Positions 23,694 through 37,104 of a stretch of 64,000 bases of DNA are shown here, piece after piece. The stretch spans positions 3,472,001 through 3,536,000 of the forward strand of contig NW_027480450.1 in the NCBI RefSeq assembly GCF_051401765.1. The letters are read 5' to 3'. The notes below the pieces were generated by a model. It did not search any database and was not told where the DNA came from. It worked only from the letters and a program-made list of their open reading frames with translations. How positions within the stretch are numbered: the first letter of the stretch is position 1; every line of letters begins with the position of its first letter. Both the position numbers and the translations under genes were made by a program. This DNA is from Calliopsis andreniformis (taxonomy: Eukaryota > Arthropoda > Insecta > Hymenoptera > Andrenidae).

Positions 23694-26600
23694 CTCAATC
23701 CTCAATCCTCAATCCTCAATCCTCAATCATCAATCATCAATCATCAATCCTCAATCTTCAATACTCAATCCTCAATCCTCAATTCTCAATCCTCAATACT
23801 CAATCATCAATCCTCAATTCTCAATACTCAATAGAATATCCTGAATTCGCAGGATTCAATACTCAAACCTCAATCCTCAGCCTTCATCCCTCATCCTCCA
23901 TCCTCGATCCTCAATCCTCAATCCTCAATCTTCAATACTCAATACTCAATATTCATCCTCAATCCTCAAACCTCAATCCTCAATCCTCAGTCCTCAATCC
24001 TCAATCCCCAATTCTCAATTCCCAATCCTCAATCCTCAATCCTCAATACTCAATCTCCTATCCTCAATCCTCAATCCTCAATCCTCAATCCTCAATCCTG
24101 AATCATCAATCCTCAATCTTCAATACTCAATCCTCAATCCTCAATTCTCAATCCTCAATACTCAACCATCAATCCTCAATTCTCAATACTCAATAGAATA
24201 TCCCGAATTCGCAGGATTCAATACTCAAACCTCAATCCTCAACCCTGAGCCCTCATCCTCCATCCTCGATCCTCAATCCTCAATCCTCAACCTTCAATCC
24301 GCAATACTCAATCTTCAATCCTCAATCCTCAATCCTCAATCCTCAATCCTCAATCCTCAATCCTCAATCCCCAATCCTCAATCCCCAATCCTCAATCTTC
24401 AATCCTCAATACTCAATCTTCAATCCACAATCCTCAATCCTCCATCCTCGATCCTCAATCCTCAATCCTCAATCCTCAATCATCAATCCTCAATCTTCAA
24501 TACTCAATCCTCAATCCTCAATTCTCAATCCTCAATCCTCAACTATCAATCCTCAATTCTCAATACTCAATAGAATATCCTGAATTCGCAGGATTCACTA
24601 CTCAAACCTCAATCCTCAACCCTCAGCCCTCATCCTCCATCCTCGATCCTCAATCCCCAATCCTCAAACTTCAATCCTCAATACTCATTCTTCAATCCTC
24701 AATCCTCTATCCTCAATCCTCAATCCTCAATCCTCAATCCTCAATCCTCAATCCTCAATCCTCAATCCCCAATCCTCAATCTTCAAACCTCAATCCTCAA
24801 CCTTCATCCCTCATCCTCCATCCTCGATCCTCAATCCTCAATCCTCAATCTTCAATACTCAATACTCAATATTCAATCCTCAATCCTCAATCCTCAATCC
24901 TCAATCCTCAATCCTCAATCCTCAATCCCCAATTCTCAATCCCCAATCCTCAATCCTCAATCCTCAATACTCTATCTCCAATCCTCAAACCTCAATCCTC
25001 AATCCTCAATCCTCAGTCCCCAATCCTCAATCTTCAACACTCAATACTCAATCCTCAGTCCTCAATCCTCAATCCTCAATCCTCAATCCTCAATCCTCAA
25101 TCCTCGATCATCAATCCTCAATCTTCAATACTCAATCCTCAATCCTCAATTCTCAATCCTCAATACTCAACCATCAATCCTCAATTCTCAATACTCAATA
25201 GAATATCCTGAATTCGCAGGATTCAATACTCAAACCTCAATCCTCATCCCTCAGCCCTCATCCTCCATCCTCGATCCTCAATCCTCAATCCTCAAACTTC
25301 AATCCTCAATACTCAATCTTCAATCCTCAATCCTCAATCCTCAATCCTCAATCCTCAATCCTCAATCCTCAATCCTCAATCCCCAATCCTCAGTCTTCAA
25401 TCCTCAATACTCAATCTTCAATCCTCAATCCTCAATCCTCTATACTCAATCCTCAATCCTCAATCATCAACCCTCAATCTTCAATTCTCAATCCTCAATC
25501 CTCAATCCTCACTACTCAATCCTCAACCATCAATCCTCAATTCTCAATACTCAACAGAATATCCTGTATTCGCAGGACTCAATACTCAAACCTCAATCCT
25601 CAACCCTCAGGCCTCATACTCCATCCACGATCCTCAATCCTCAATCCTCAACATTCAATCCTCAATACGCAATCTTCAATCCTCAATCCTCAATCCTCAA
25701 TACTCAATCCTCAATCCTCAATCATCAACGCTCAATCTTCAATACTCAATCCTCAATCCTCAATTCTCAATACTCAATTCTCAACCATCAATCCTCAATT
25801 CTCAATACTCAACAGAATATCCATAATTCGCAGGATTCAATACTCAAACCTCAATCCTCAACCCTCAGCCCTCATCCTCCATCCTCAATCCTCAAACCTG
25901 AACCTTCAATCCTCAATACTCAATCTTGAATCCTCAATCCTCAATCCTCAATCCTCAATTCTCAATCCCCAATCATCAATCCTGAATCTTCAATACACAA
26001 TCCTCAATCCTCAATCCTCAATCCTCAATACTCAACCATCAATCCTCAATTCTCAATACTCAATAGAATATCCTGAATTCTCAGGATTCAATACTCAAAC
26101 GTCAATCCTCAACACTCAGCCCTCATCCTCAGTCCTAAATCCTCAATCCTCAATCCTCAATATTCAATCCTCAATACTCAATCTTCAATCCTCAACCCTC
26201 AATCCTCAATCCTCAATCCTCAATCCTCGTTCCTCAAACCTCAATCTTCAATACTCAATCCTCGATCCTCAATTCTAAATCCTCAATACTCAACCATCAA
26301 TCCTCAAATCTCAATACTCAATAGAATATCCTGAATTCGCAGGATTCAATACTCAAACCTCAATACTCAACCCTCAGCCCTCATCCTCCATCCTCGATCC
26401 TCAATCCTCAATCCTCAAACTTCAATCCTCAATACTCAATCTTCAATACTCAATCCTCAATCCTCAATTCTCAATACTCAATCTTCAATCCTCAGTACTC
26501 AATCCCCAATCCTCAATCTTCAATCCTCAATACTCAATCTTCAATCCTCAATCCTCATTCCTCTATACTCAATACTCAATCATCAACCCACAATCTTCAA

Positions 26601-27707
26601 TACTCAATCCTCAATCCTCAATCCTCAATACTCAATTCTCAACCATCAATCCTCAATTCTCAATACTCAACAAAATATCCTGTATTCGCAGGATTCAATA
26701 CTCAAACCTCAATCCTCAACCCTCAGCCCTCATCCTCCATCCTCGATCCTCAATCCTCAATCCTCAACATTCAATCCTCAATACTCAATCCTCAATCCTC
26801 AATCCTCAATCCTCAATCCTCAATCCTCAATCCTCAATCCTCAATCCTCAATCCTCAATCCCCAATCCTCAATCTTCAATCCTCAATACCCAATCTTCAA
26901 TCCTCAATCCTTAATCCTCAATCCTCAATACTCAATCCTCAATCATCAAACCCCAATCTTCAATACTCAATCCTCAATCCTCAATTCTCAATCCTCAATA
27001 CTCAACCATCAATCCTCAAATCTCAATACTCTATAGAATATCCTGAATTCGCAGGATTCAATACTCAAACCTCAATACTCAACCCTCAGCCCTCATCCTC
27101 CATCCTCGATCCTCAATCCTCAATCCTCAAACTTCAATCCTCAATACTCAATCTTCAATCCTCAATCCTCAATCCTCAATCCTCAATCCTCATTCCTCAA
27201 TCCTCAATCCTCAATCCCCAATCCTCAATCTTCAATCCTCAATACTCAATCTTCAATCCTCAATCCTCAATCCTCAATACTCAATCCTCAATCTTCAATC
27301 ATCAATGCTCAATCTTCAATACTCAATCCTCAATCCTCAATTCTCAATACTCAATTCTCAACCATCAATCCTCAATTCTCAATACTCAACAGAATATCCT
27401 GAATTCGCAGGATTCAATACTCAAACCTCAATCCTCAACCCTCAGCCCTCATCCTCCATCCTCAATCCTCAAACCTGAACCTTCAATCCTCAATACTCAA
27501 TCTTGAATCCTCAATCCTCAATCCTCAATCCTCAATTCTCAATCCTCAATCTTCAATCCTCAATAATTAATCTCCAATCCTAGATCCTCAATCCCCAATC
27601 CTCAATCCTTAATCCTCAATCTTCAATCCTCAATCCTCAATCCTCAGTCCACAAACCTCAATCCTGAATCCTCAACCCTGAACCCTCAGACTTCAGCCCT
27701 GAGTCCT

Positions 27708-27846
27708 CGACAATCAGATGTCAATCCTCAGTCCTCAATAGGATATCCTCAACTCACAGTTTCTATACTCAATACTCAATCTGCAATCTTCATATCTCTA
27801 TCCACAAACATCAATGCTCATCACTCAACTCTGAACACTCAGTCCC
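27708..27846. repeat. Module B' in D3
   Basis: Copy of 23025 at exactly 4683 bp, with no visible difference. Confidence 0.87.
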
Positions 27847-28224
27847 CAATCCTGAATCCTCAATCCTCAATCCTCAATCCTCAATCCTCAATCATCAACA
27901 TTCAATCCTCAATACTCAATCTTCAATCCTCAATCCTCAATCCTCAATCCTCAATCCTCAATCCTCAATCGTCAGACTTCAATCCTCAATACTCAATCGT
28001 CAGTCCTCAATCCTCAATCCTCAATCCTCAATCCTCATTCTTCAATCCTCAATACCCAATCCCCAATCTTCAATCCTCAATACTCAATCCTCAATCCTCA
28101 ATCCTCAACCCTCAGTCCTCAGTCCTCAAACCACAATCCTCAATCTTCAATCCTCTATCCTCAGTCCTCAAACCTCAGTTCTGAATCCTCAATCCTGAAT
28201 CCTCAACCTTCGGCCCTCAGTTCT

Positions 28225-28376
28225 CAACAATCAGTTGTCAATCCTCAATCCTTAATAGAATATCCTCAATTCACAGTTTTCAATACTCAATACTCAATCT
28301 GCAATCTTCAAATCTCTATCCAGAAACATTAATTCTCATCACTCAGCCCTCAACACTCTGTCCTCAATGTTCAATC
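28225..28376. repeat. Module B (short) in D3
   Basis: Copy of 23542 at exactly 4683 bp. Confidence 0.87.
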
Positions 28377-29503
28377 CTCAATCCTCAATCCTCAATCCTC
28401 AATCCTCAATCATCAATCATCAATCATCAATCCTCAATCTTCAATACTCAATCCTCAATCCTCAATTCTCAATCCTCAATACTCAATCATCAATCCTCAA
28501 TTCTCAATACTCAATAGAATATCCTGAATTCGCAGGATTCAATACTCAAACCTCAATCCTCAGCCTTCATCCCTCATCCTCCATCCTCGATCCTCAATCC
28601 TCAATCCTCAATCTTCAATACTCAATACTCAATATTCATCCTCAATCCTCAAACCTCAATCCTCAATCCTCAGTCCTCAATCCTCAATCCCCAATTCTCA
28701 ATTCCCAATCCTCAATCCTCAATCCTCAATACTCAATCTCCTATCCTCAATCCTCAATCCTCAATCCTCAATCCTCAATCCTGAATCATCAATCCTCAAT
28801 CTTCAATACTCAATCCTCAATCCTCAATTCTCAATCCTCAATACTCAACCATCAATCCTCAATTCTCAATACTCAATAGAATATCCCGAATTCGCAGGAT
28901 TCAATACTCAAACCTCAATCCTCAACCCTGAGCCCTCATCCTCCATCCTCGATCCTCAATCCTCAATCCTCAACCTTCAATCCGCAATACTCAATCTTCA
29001 ATCCTCAATCCTCAATCCTCAATCCTCAATCCTCAATCCTCAATCCTCAATCCCCAATCCTCAATCCCCAATCCTCAATCTTCAATCCTCAATACTCAAT
29101 CTTCAATCCACAATCCTCAATCCTCCATCCTCGATCCTCAATCCTCAATCCTCAATCCTCAATCATCAATCCTCAATCTTCAATACTCAATCCTCAATCC
29201 TCAATTCTCAATCCTCAATCCTCAACTATCAATCCTCAATTCTCAATACTCAATAGAATATCCTGAATTCGCAGGATTCACTACTCAAACCTCAATCCTC
29301 AACCCTCAGCCCTCATCCTCCATCCTCGATCCTCAATCCCCAATCCTCAAACTTCAATCCTCAATACTCATTCTTCAATCCTCAATCCTCTATCCTCAAT
29401 CCTCAATCCTCAATCCTCAATCCTCAATCCTCAATCCTCAATCCTCAATCCCCAATCCTCAATCTTCAATCCTCAATACTCGATCTTCAATCCACAATCC
29501 TCA

Positions 29504-30572
29504 ATGCTCTATACTCAATCCTCAATCCTCAATCATCAACCCTCAATCTTCAATACTCAATCCTCAATCCTCAATCCTCAATACTCAATTCTCAACAATC
29601 AATCGTCAATTCTCAATACTCAACAGAATATCCTGTATTCGCAGGATTCAATACTCAAACCTCAATCCTCAGCCCCAGCCCTCGGTCCTCAACAATCAGT
29701 TGTCAATCCTCAATCCTTAATAGAATATCCTCAATTCACAGTTTTCAATACTCAGTACTCAATCTGCAATCTTCAAATCTCTATCCACAAACATCAATTC
29801 TCATCACTCAGCCCTCAACACTCTGTCCTCAATGTTCAATCCTCAATCCTCAACTCTCAATCTTCAATCCTCAATAATGAACCTTCAATCCTCAGTCCCA
29901 AATCCTCAATCTTCAATCCTCAATCCTCGATCCTCAGTCCTCAATCCCCAATCCTCAATCTTCAATCCTCAATACTCAATCTTCAATCCTCAATCCTCAA
30001 TCCTCAATCCTCAATCCTCAATCCTCAATCATCAATCCTCAATCTTCAATACTCAATCCTCAATCCTCAATTCTCAATCCTCAACACTCAATCATCAATC
30101 CTCAATTCTCAATACTCAATAGAATACCCTGAATTCGCAGGATTCAATACTCAAACCTCAATCCTCAACCTTCATCCCTCATCCTCCATCCTCGATCCTC
30201 AATCCTCAATCCTCAATCTTCAATACTCAATACTCAATATTCAATCCTCAATCCTCAATCCTCAATCCTCAATCCTCAATCCTCAATCCTCAATCCCCAA
30301 TTCTCAATCCCCAATCCTCAATCCTCAATCCTCAATACTCTATCTCCAATCCTCAAACCTCAATCCTCAATCCTCAATCCTCAGTCCCCAATCCTCAATC
30401 TTCAACACTCAATACTCAATCCTCAGTCCTCAATCCTCAATCCTCAATCCTCAATCCTCAATCCTCAATCCTCGATCATCAATCCTCAATCTTCAATACT
30501 CAATCCTCAATCCTCAATTCTCAATCCTCAATACTCAACCATCAATCCTCAATTCTCAATACTCAATAGAAT
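29504..30572. repeat. Block G, second copy
   Basis: This matches 19453-20521 at a shift of 10051 bp and 37397-38438 at 7866 bp. It contains a hairpin at 29630, module B at 29690 and an ACCCTG hairpin at 30126. Before the first hairpin it has CAACAATCAATCG where the relatives I compared have CAACCATCAAT. Confidence 0.78.
29690..29905. repeat. Module B (long) in G, second copy
   Basis: CTCGGTCC-type leader, CAATAATGAACC in place of CATTAATGAACC. Matches 19639 at 10051 bp. Confidence 0.86.
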
Positions 30573-33075
30573 ATCCTGAATTCGCAGGATTCAATACTCA
30601 AACCTCAATCCTCATCCCTCAGCCCTCATCCTCCATCCTCGATCCTCAATCCTCAATCCTCAAACTTCAATCCTCAATACTCAATCTTCAATCCTCAATC
30701 CTCAATCCTCAATCCTCAATCCTCAATCCTCAATCCTCAATCCTCAATCCCCAATCCTCAGTCTTCAATCCTCAATACTCAATCTTCAATCCTCAATCCT
30801 CAATCCTCTATACTCAATCCTCAATCCTCAATCATCAACCCTCAATCTTCAATTCTCAATCCTCAATCCTCAATCCTCAATACTCAATTCTCAACCATCA
30901 ATCCTCAATTCTCAATACTCAACAGAATATCCTGTATTCGCAGGACTCAATACTCAAACCTCAATCCTCAACCCTCAGGCCTCATACTCCATCCTCGATC
31001 CTCAATCCTCAATCCTCAACATTCAATCCTCAATACGCAATCTTCAATCCTCAATCCTCAATCCTCAATACTCAATCCTCAATCCTCAATCATCAACGCT
31101 CAATCTTCAATACTCAATCCTCAATCCTCAATTCTCAATACTCAATTCTCAACCATCAATCCTCAATTCTCAATACTCAACAGAATATCCATAATTCGCA
31201 GGATTCAATACTCAAACCTCAATCCTCAACCCTCAGCCCTCATCCTCCATCCTCAATCCTCAAACCTGAACCTTCAATCCTCAATACTCAATCTTGAATC
31301 CTCAATCCTCAATCCTCAATCCTCAATTCTCAATCCCCAATCATCAATCCTGAATCTTCAATACACAATCCTCAATCCTCAATCCTCAATCCTCAATACT
31401 CAACCATCAATCCTCAATTCTCAATACTCAATAGAATATCCTGAATTCTCAGGATTCAATACTCAAACGTCAATCCTCAACACTCAGCCCTCATCCTCAG
31501 TCCTAAATCCTCAATCCTCAATCCTCAATATTCAATCCTCAATACTCAATCTTCAATCCTCAACCCTCAATCCTCAATCCTCAATCCTCAATCCTCGTTC
31601 CTCAAACCTCAATCTTCAATACTCAATCCTCGATCCTCAATTCTAAATCCTCAATACTCAACCATCAATCCTCAAATCTCAATACTCAATAGAATATCCT
31701 GAATTCGCAGGATTCAATGCTCAAACCTCAATACTCAACCCTCAGCCCTCATCCTCCATCCTCGATCCTCAATCCTCAATCCTCAAACTTCAATCCTCAA
31801 TACTCAATCTTCAATACTCAATCCTCAATCCTCAATTCTCAATACTCAATCTTCTATCCTCAGTACTCAATCCCCAATCCTCAATCTTCAATCCTCAATA
31901 CTCAATCTTCAATCCTCAATCCTCATTCCTCTATACTCAATACTCAATCATCAACCCACAATCTTCAATACTCAATCCTCAATCCTCAATCCTCAATACT
32001 CAATTCTCAACCATCAATCCTCAATTCTCAATACTCAACAAAATATCCTGTATTCGCAGGATTCAATACTCAAACCTCAATCCTCAACCCTCAGCCCTCA
32101 TCCTCCATCCTCGATCCTCAATCCTCAATCCTCAACATTCAATCCTCAATACTCAATCCTCAATCCTCAATCCTCAATCCTCAATCCTCAATCCTCAATC
32201 CTCAATCCTCAATCCTCAATCCTCAATCCCCAATCCTCAATCTTCAATCCTCAATACCCAATCTTCAATCCTCAATCCTTAATCCTCAATCCTCAATACT
32301 CAATCCTCAATCATCAAACCCCAATCTTCAATACTCAATCCTCAATCCTCAATTCTCAATCCTCAATACTCAACCATCAATCCTCAAATCTCAATACTCT
32401 ATAGAATATCCTGAATTCGCAGGATTCAATACTCAAACCTCAATACTCAACCCTCAGCCCTCATCCTCCATCCTCGATCCTCAATCCTCAATCCTCAAAC
32501 TTCAATCCTCAATACTCAATCTTCAATCCTCAATCCTCAATCCTCAATCCTCAATCCTCATTCCTCAATCCTCAATCCTCAATCCCCAATCCTCAATCTT
32601 CAATCCTCAATACTCAATCTTCAATCCTCAATCCTCAATCCTCAATACTCAATCCTCAATCCTCAATCATCAATGCTCAATCTTCAATACTCAATCCTCA
32701 ATCCTCAATTCTCAATACTCAATTCTCAACCATCAATCCTCAATTCTCAATACTCAACAGAATATCCTGAATTCGCAGGATTCAATACTCAAACCTCAAT
32801 CCTCAACCCTCAGCCGTCATCCTCCATCCTCAATCCTCAAACCTGAACCTTCAATCCTCAATACTCAATCTTGAATCCTCAATCCTCAATCCTCAATCCT
32901 CAATTCTCAATCCTCAATCTTCAATCCTCAATAATCAATCTCCAATCCTAGATCCTCAATCCCCAATCCTCAATCCTTAATCCTCAATCTTCAATCCTCA
33001 ATCCTCAATCCTCAGTCCACAAACCTCAATCCTGAATCCTCAACCCTGAACCCTCAGACTTCAGCCCTGAGTCCT

Positions 33076-33214
33076 CGACAATCAGATGTCAATCCTCAGT
33101 CCTCAATAGGATATCCTCAACTCACAGTTTCTATACTCAATACTCAATCTGCAATCTTCATATCTCTATCCACAAACATCAATGCTCATCACTCAACTCT
33201 GAACACTCAGTCCC
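33076..33214. repeat. Module B' in D4
   Basis: Matches 23025 at 10051 bp. One heptamer more separates it from short B (524 bp instead of 517). Confidence 0.86.
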
Positions 33215-33599
33215 CAATCCTGAATCCTCAATCCTCAATCCTCAATCCTCAATCCTCAATCCTCAATCATCAACATTCAATCCTCAATACTCAATCTTCA
33301 ATCCTCAATCCTCAATCCTCAATCCTCAATCCTCAATCCTCAATCGTCAGACTTCAATCCTCAATACTCAATCGTCAGTCCTCAATCCTCAATCCTCAAT
33401 CCTCAATCCTCATTCTTCAATCCTCAATACCCAATCCCCAATCTTCAATCCTCAATACTCAATCCTCAATCCTCAATCCTCAACCCTCAGTCCTCAGTCC
33501 TCAAACCACAATCCTCAATCTTCAATCCTCTATCCTCAGTCCTCAAACCTCAGTTCTGAATCCTCAATCCTGAATCCTCAACCTTCGGCCCTCAGTTCT

Positions 33600-33751
33600 C
33601 AACAATCAGTTGTCAATCCTCAATCCTTAATAGAATATCCTCAATTCACAGTTTTCAATACTCAATACTCAATCTGCAATCTTCAAATCTCTATCCAGAA
33701 ACATTAATTCTCATCACTCAGCCCTCAACACTCTGTCCTCAATGTTCAATC
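33600..33751. repeat. Module B (short) in D4
   Basis: CCAGAAACATTAATTC type. It is followed by two CAATCAT units, where D2 and D3 have three. Confidence 0.86.
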
Positions 33752-34199
33752 CTCAATCCTCAATCCTCAATCCTCAATCCTCAATCATCAATCATCAATC
33801 CTCAATCTTCAATACTCAATCCTCAATCCTCAATTCTCAATCCTCAATACTCAATCATCAATCCTCAATTCTCAATACTCAATAGAATATCCTGAATTCG
33901 CAGGATTCAATACTCAAACCTCAATCCTCAGCTTTCATCCCTCATCCTCCATCCTCGATCCTCAATCCTCAATCCTCAATCTTCAATACTCAATACTCAA
34001 TATTCATCCTCAATCCTCAAACCTCAATCCTCAATCCTCAGTCCTCAATCCTCAATCCCCAATTCTCAATTCCCAATCCTCAATCCTCAATCCTCAATAC
34101 TCAATCTCCTATCCTCAATCCTCAATCCTCAATCCTCAATCCTCAATCCTGAATCATCAATCCTCAATCTTCAATACTCAATCCTCAATCCTCAATTCT

Positions 34200-36539
34200 C
34201 AATACTCAATTCTCAACCATCAATCCTCAATTCTCAATACTCAACAGAATATCCATAATTCGCAGGATTCAATACTCAAACCTCAATCCTCAACCCTCAG
34301 CCCTCATCCTCCATCCTCAATCCTCAAACCTGAACCTTCAATCCTCAATACTCAATCTTGAATCCTCAATCCTCAATCCTCAATCCTCAATTCTCAATCC
34401 CCAATCATCAATCCTGAATCTTCAATACACAATCCTCAATCCTGAAACCTCAATCCTCAATACTCAACCATCAATCCTCAATTCTCAATACTCAATAGAA
34501 TATCCTGAATTCTCAGGATTCAATACTCAAACGTCAATCCTCAACACTCAGCCCTCATCCTCAGTCCTAAATCCTCAATCCTCAATCCTCAATATTCAAT
34601 CCTCAATACTCAATCTTCAATCCTCAACCCTCAATCCTCAATCCTCAATCCTCAATCCTCGTTCCTCAAACCTCAATCTTCAATACTCAATCCTCGATCC
34701 TCAATTCTAAGTCCTCAATACTCAACCATCAATCCTCAAATCTCAATACTCAATAGAATATCCTGAATTCGCAGGATTCAATACTCAAACCTCAATACTC
34801 AACCCTCAGCCCTCATCCTCCATCCTCGATCCTCAATCCTCAATCCTCAAACTTCAATCCTCAATACTCAATCTTCAATACTCAATCCTCAATCCTCAAT
34901 TCTCAATACTCAATCTTCAATCCTCAGTACTCAATCCCCAATCCTCAATCTTCAATCCTCAATACTCAATCTTCAATCCTCAATCCTCATTCCTCTATAC
35001 TCAATACTCAATCATCAACCCACAATCTTCAATACTCAATCCTCAATCCTCAATCCTCAATACTCAATTCTCAACCATCAATCCTCAATTCTCAATACTC
35101 AACAAAATATCCTGTATTCGCAGGATTCAATACTCAAACCTCAATCCTCAACCCTCAGCCCTCATCCTCCATCCTCGATCCTCAATCCTCAATCCTCAAC
35201 ATTCAATCCTCAATACTCAATCCTCAATCCTCAATCCTCAATCCTCAATCCTCAATCCTCAATCCTCAATCCTCAATCCTCAATCCTCAATCCCCAATCC
35301 TCAATCTTCAATCCTCAATACCCAATCTTCAATCCTCAATCCTTAATCCTCAATCCTCAATACTCAATCCTCAATCATCAAACCCCAATCTTCAATACTC
35401 AATCCTCAATCCTCAATTCTCAATCCTCAATACTCAACCATCAATCCTCAAATCTCAATACTCTATAGAATATCCTGAATTCGCAGGATTCAATACTCAA
35501 ACCTCAATACTCAACCCTCAGCCCTCATCCTCCATCCTCGATCCTCAATCCTCAATCCTCAAACTTCAATCCTCAATACTCAATCTTCAATCCTCAATCC
35601 TCAATCCTCAATCCTCAATCCTCATTCCTCAATCCTCAATCCTCAATCCCCAATCCTCAATCTTCAATCCTCAATACTCAATCTTCAATCCTCAATCCTC
35701 AATCCTCAATACTCAATCCTCAATCCTCAATCATCAATGCTCAATCTTCAATACTCAATCCTCAATCCTCAATTCTCAATACTCAATTCTCAACCATCAA
35801 TCCTCAATTCTCAATACTCAACAGAATATCCTGAATTCGCAGGATTCAATACTCAAACCTCAATCCTCAACCCTCAGCCCTCATCCTCCATCCTCAATCC
35901 TCAAACCTGAACCTTCAATCCTCAATACTCAATCTTGAATCCTCAATCCTCAATCCTCAATCCTCAATTCTCAATCCTCAATCTTCAATCCTCAATAATC
36001 AATCTCCAATCCTAGATCCTCAATCCTCAATCCTCAATCCTCAATCCTCATTCTTCAATCCTCAATACCCAATCCCCAGTCTTCAATCCTCAATACTCAA
36101 TCCTCAATCCTCAATCCTCAACCCTCAGTCCTCAGTCCTCAAACCACAATCCTCAATCTTCAATCCTCTATCCTCAGTCCTCAAACCTCAGTTCTGAATC
36201 CTCAATCCTGAATCCTCAACCTTCGGCCCTCACTTCTCAACAATCAGTTGTCAATCCTCAATCCTTAATAGAATATCCTCAATTCACAGTTTTCAATACT
36301 CAATACTCAATCTGCAATCTTCAAATCTCTATCCAGAAACATTAATTCTCATCACTCAGCCCTCAACACTCTGTCCTCAATGTTCAATCCTCAATCCTCA
36401 ATCCTCAATCCTCAATCCTCAATCATCAATCATCAATCATCAATCCTCAATCTTCAATACTCAATCCTCAATCCTCAACTCTCAATCCTCAATACTCAAT
36501 CATCAATCCTCAATTCTCAATACTCAATAGAATATCCTG
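34200..36539. repeat. Rearranged block D5, start fused and B' deleted
   Basis: The block begins inside the run that precedes the CATAATTCG rung, so the first two D rungs are absent. The remaining rungs are 34251, 34502, 34760, 35109, 35472 and 35828. Module B' is missing: near 36.0 kb the sequence passes from CAATCCTAGATCC straight to the run before short B (36238). Relative to D3 the deletion is 419 bp, that is 60 x 7 minus 1, as expected if the lost piece contained the single hexamer of B'. Confidence 0.82.
36238..36389. repeat. Module B (short) in D5
   Basis: The leader reads CTCACTTCTC instead of CTCAGTTCTC. No B' lies upstream, because it was deleted near 36.0 kb. Confidence 0.85.
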
Positions 36540-37104
36540 AATTCGCAGGATTCAATACTCAAACCTCAATCCTCAGCCTTCATCCCTCATCCTCCATCCT
36601 CGATCCTCAATCCTCAATCCTCAATCTTCAATACTCAATACTCAATATTCATCGTCAATCCTCAAACCTCAATCCTCAATCCTCAGTCCTCAATCCTCAA
36701 TCCCCAATTCTCAATTCCCAATCCTCAATCCTCAATCCTCAATACTCAATCTCCTATCCTCAATCCTCAATCCTCAATCCTCAATCCTCAATCCTGAATC
36801 ATCAATCCTCAATCTTCAATACTCAATCCTCAATCCTCAATTCTCAATCCTCAATACTCAACCATCAATCCTCAATTCTCAATACTCAATAGAATATCCC
36901 GAATTCGCAGGATTCAATACTCAAACCTCAATCCTCAACCCTCAGCCCTCATCCTCCATCCTCGATCCTCAATCCTCAATCCTCAACCTTCAATCCGCAA
37001 TACTCAATCTTCAATCCTCAATCCTCAATCCTCAATCCTCAATCCTCAATCCTCAATCCTCAATCCCCAATCCTCAATCCCCAATCCTCAATCTTCAATC
37101 CTCA
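36390..37104. repeat. Block E, fragment before the large duplication
   Basis: This is E-type sequence with hairpins at 36534 and 36896 (ATCCCG). It matches 28377-29100 at a shift of 8013 bp. A CATCGTCAAT variant near 36652 replaces the usual CATCCTCAAT. It ends where the 14.3-kb unit begins. Confidence 0.7.

Larger units (their letters stand above)
20522..23843. repeat. Higher-order block D2
   Basis: This is the hairpin ladder of the first 4683-bp copy. From the first hairpin the rungs lie at +356, +614, +865, +1123, +1472, +1835 and +2191, with B' at +2503 and short B at +3020. D1 has the same offsets except the sixth rung (+1465). The 7-bp difference is one heptamer gained before that rung and balanced by one lost after it. 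Confidence 0.87.
20101..24783. repeat. 4683-bp tandem duplication, copy 1 (contains D2)
   Basis: Landmarks recur exactly 4683 bp downstream: hairpins 20522 and 25205, the CATAATTCG site 21139 and 25822, B' 23025 and 27708, short B 23542 and 28225, and the rare CATCCACGAT site near 20940 and 25623. The length is 669 x 7. By eye the unit holds 14 hexamers, a multiple of seven, so duplication leaves the heptamer phase unchanged. The join at 24783/24784 fuses CAATCTTCAA from the unit end with ACCTCAATCC from the unit start; both parents share TCAA at that point. Confidence 0.92.
25205..28526. repeat. Higher-order block D3
   Basis: This is the ladder of the second 4683-bp copy, with rung spacing identical to D2. 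B' is at 27708 and short B at 28225. It can be told from D1 by the shared D2/D3 change CATCCACGAT near 25623. Confidence 0.88.
24784..29466. repeat. 4683-bp tandem duplication, copy 2 (contains D3)
   Basis: This is a near-identical head-to-tail copy of 20101-24783, and I saw almost no substitutions on reading the two side by side. It carries hairpins at 25205, 25561, 25819, 26070, 26328, 26677, 27040, 27396, 28521, 28883 and 29260. It ends at 29466, where the sequence goes on as CAATCCTCAATACTCG instead of jumping back. Either a very recent unequal exchange or an assembly duplication could give this. Confidence 0.92.
20070..29650. repeat. Hairpin modules, 24 copies in the 4683-bp duplication
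   Basis: Left arms start at 20075, 20522, 20878, 21136, 21387, 21645, 21994, 22357, 22713, 23838, 24200 and 24577. Eleven copies lie exactly 4683 bp later (25205, 25561, 25819, 26070, 26328, 26677, 27040, 27396, 28521, 28883 and 29260), and one more is at 29630. Each position keeps its own variant in both copies, for example CATAATTCG at 21136 and 25819 and ATCCCG at 24200 and 28883. Confidence 0.9.
30152..34206. repeat. Third copy of the 4.7-kb unit (contains D4), truncated
   Basis: The sequence follows 20101-24155 at a constant shift of 10051 bp, apart from single-heptamer changes such as one extra heptamer before short B at 33600. It stops being collinear near 34.2 kb, where it is joined to D-type sequence instead of the expected E continuation. 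Ladder rungs: 30573, 30929, 31187, 31438, 31696, 32045, 32408 and 32764; B' 33076; B 33600; hairpin 33889. Confidence 0.85.
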
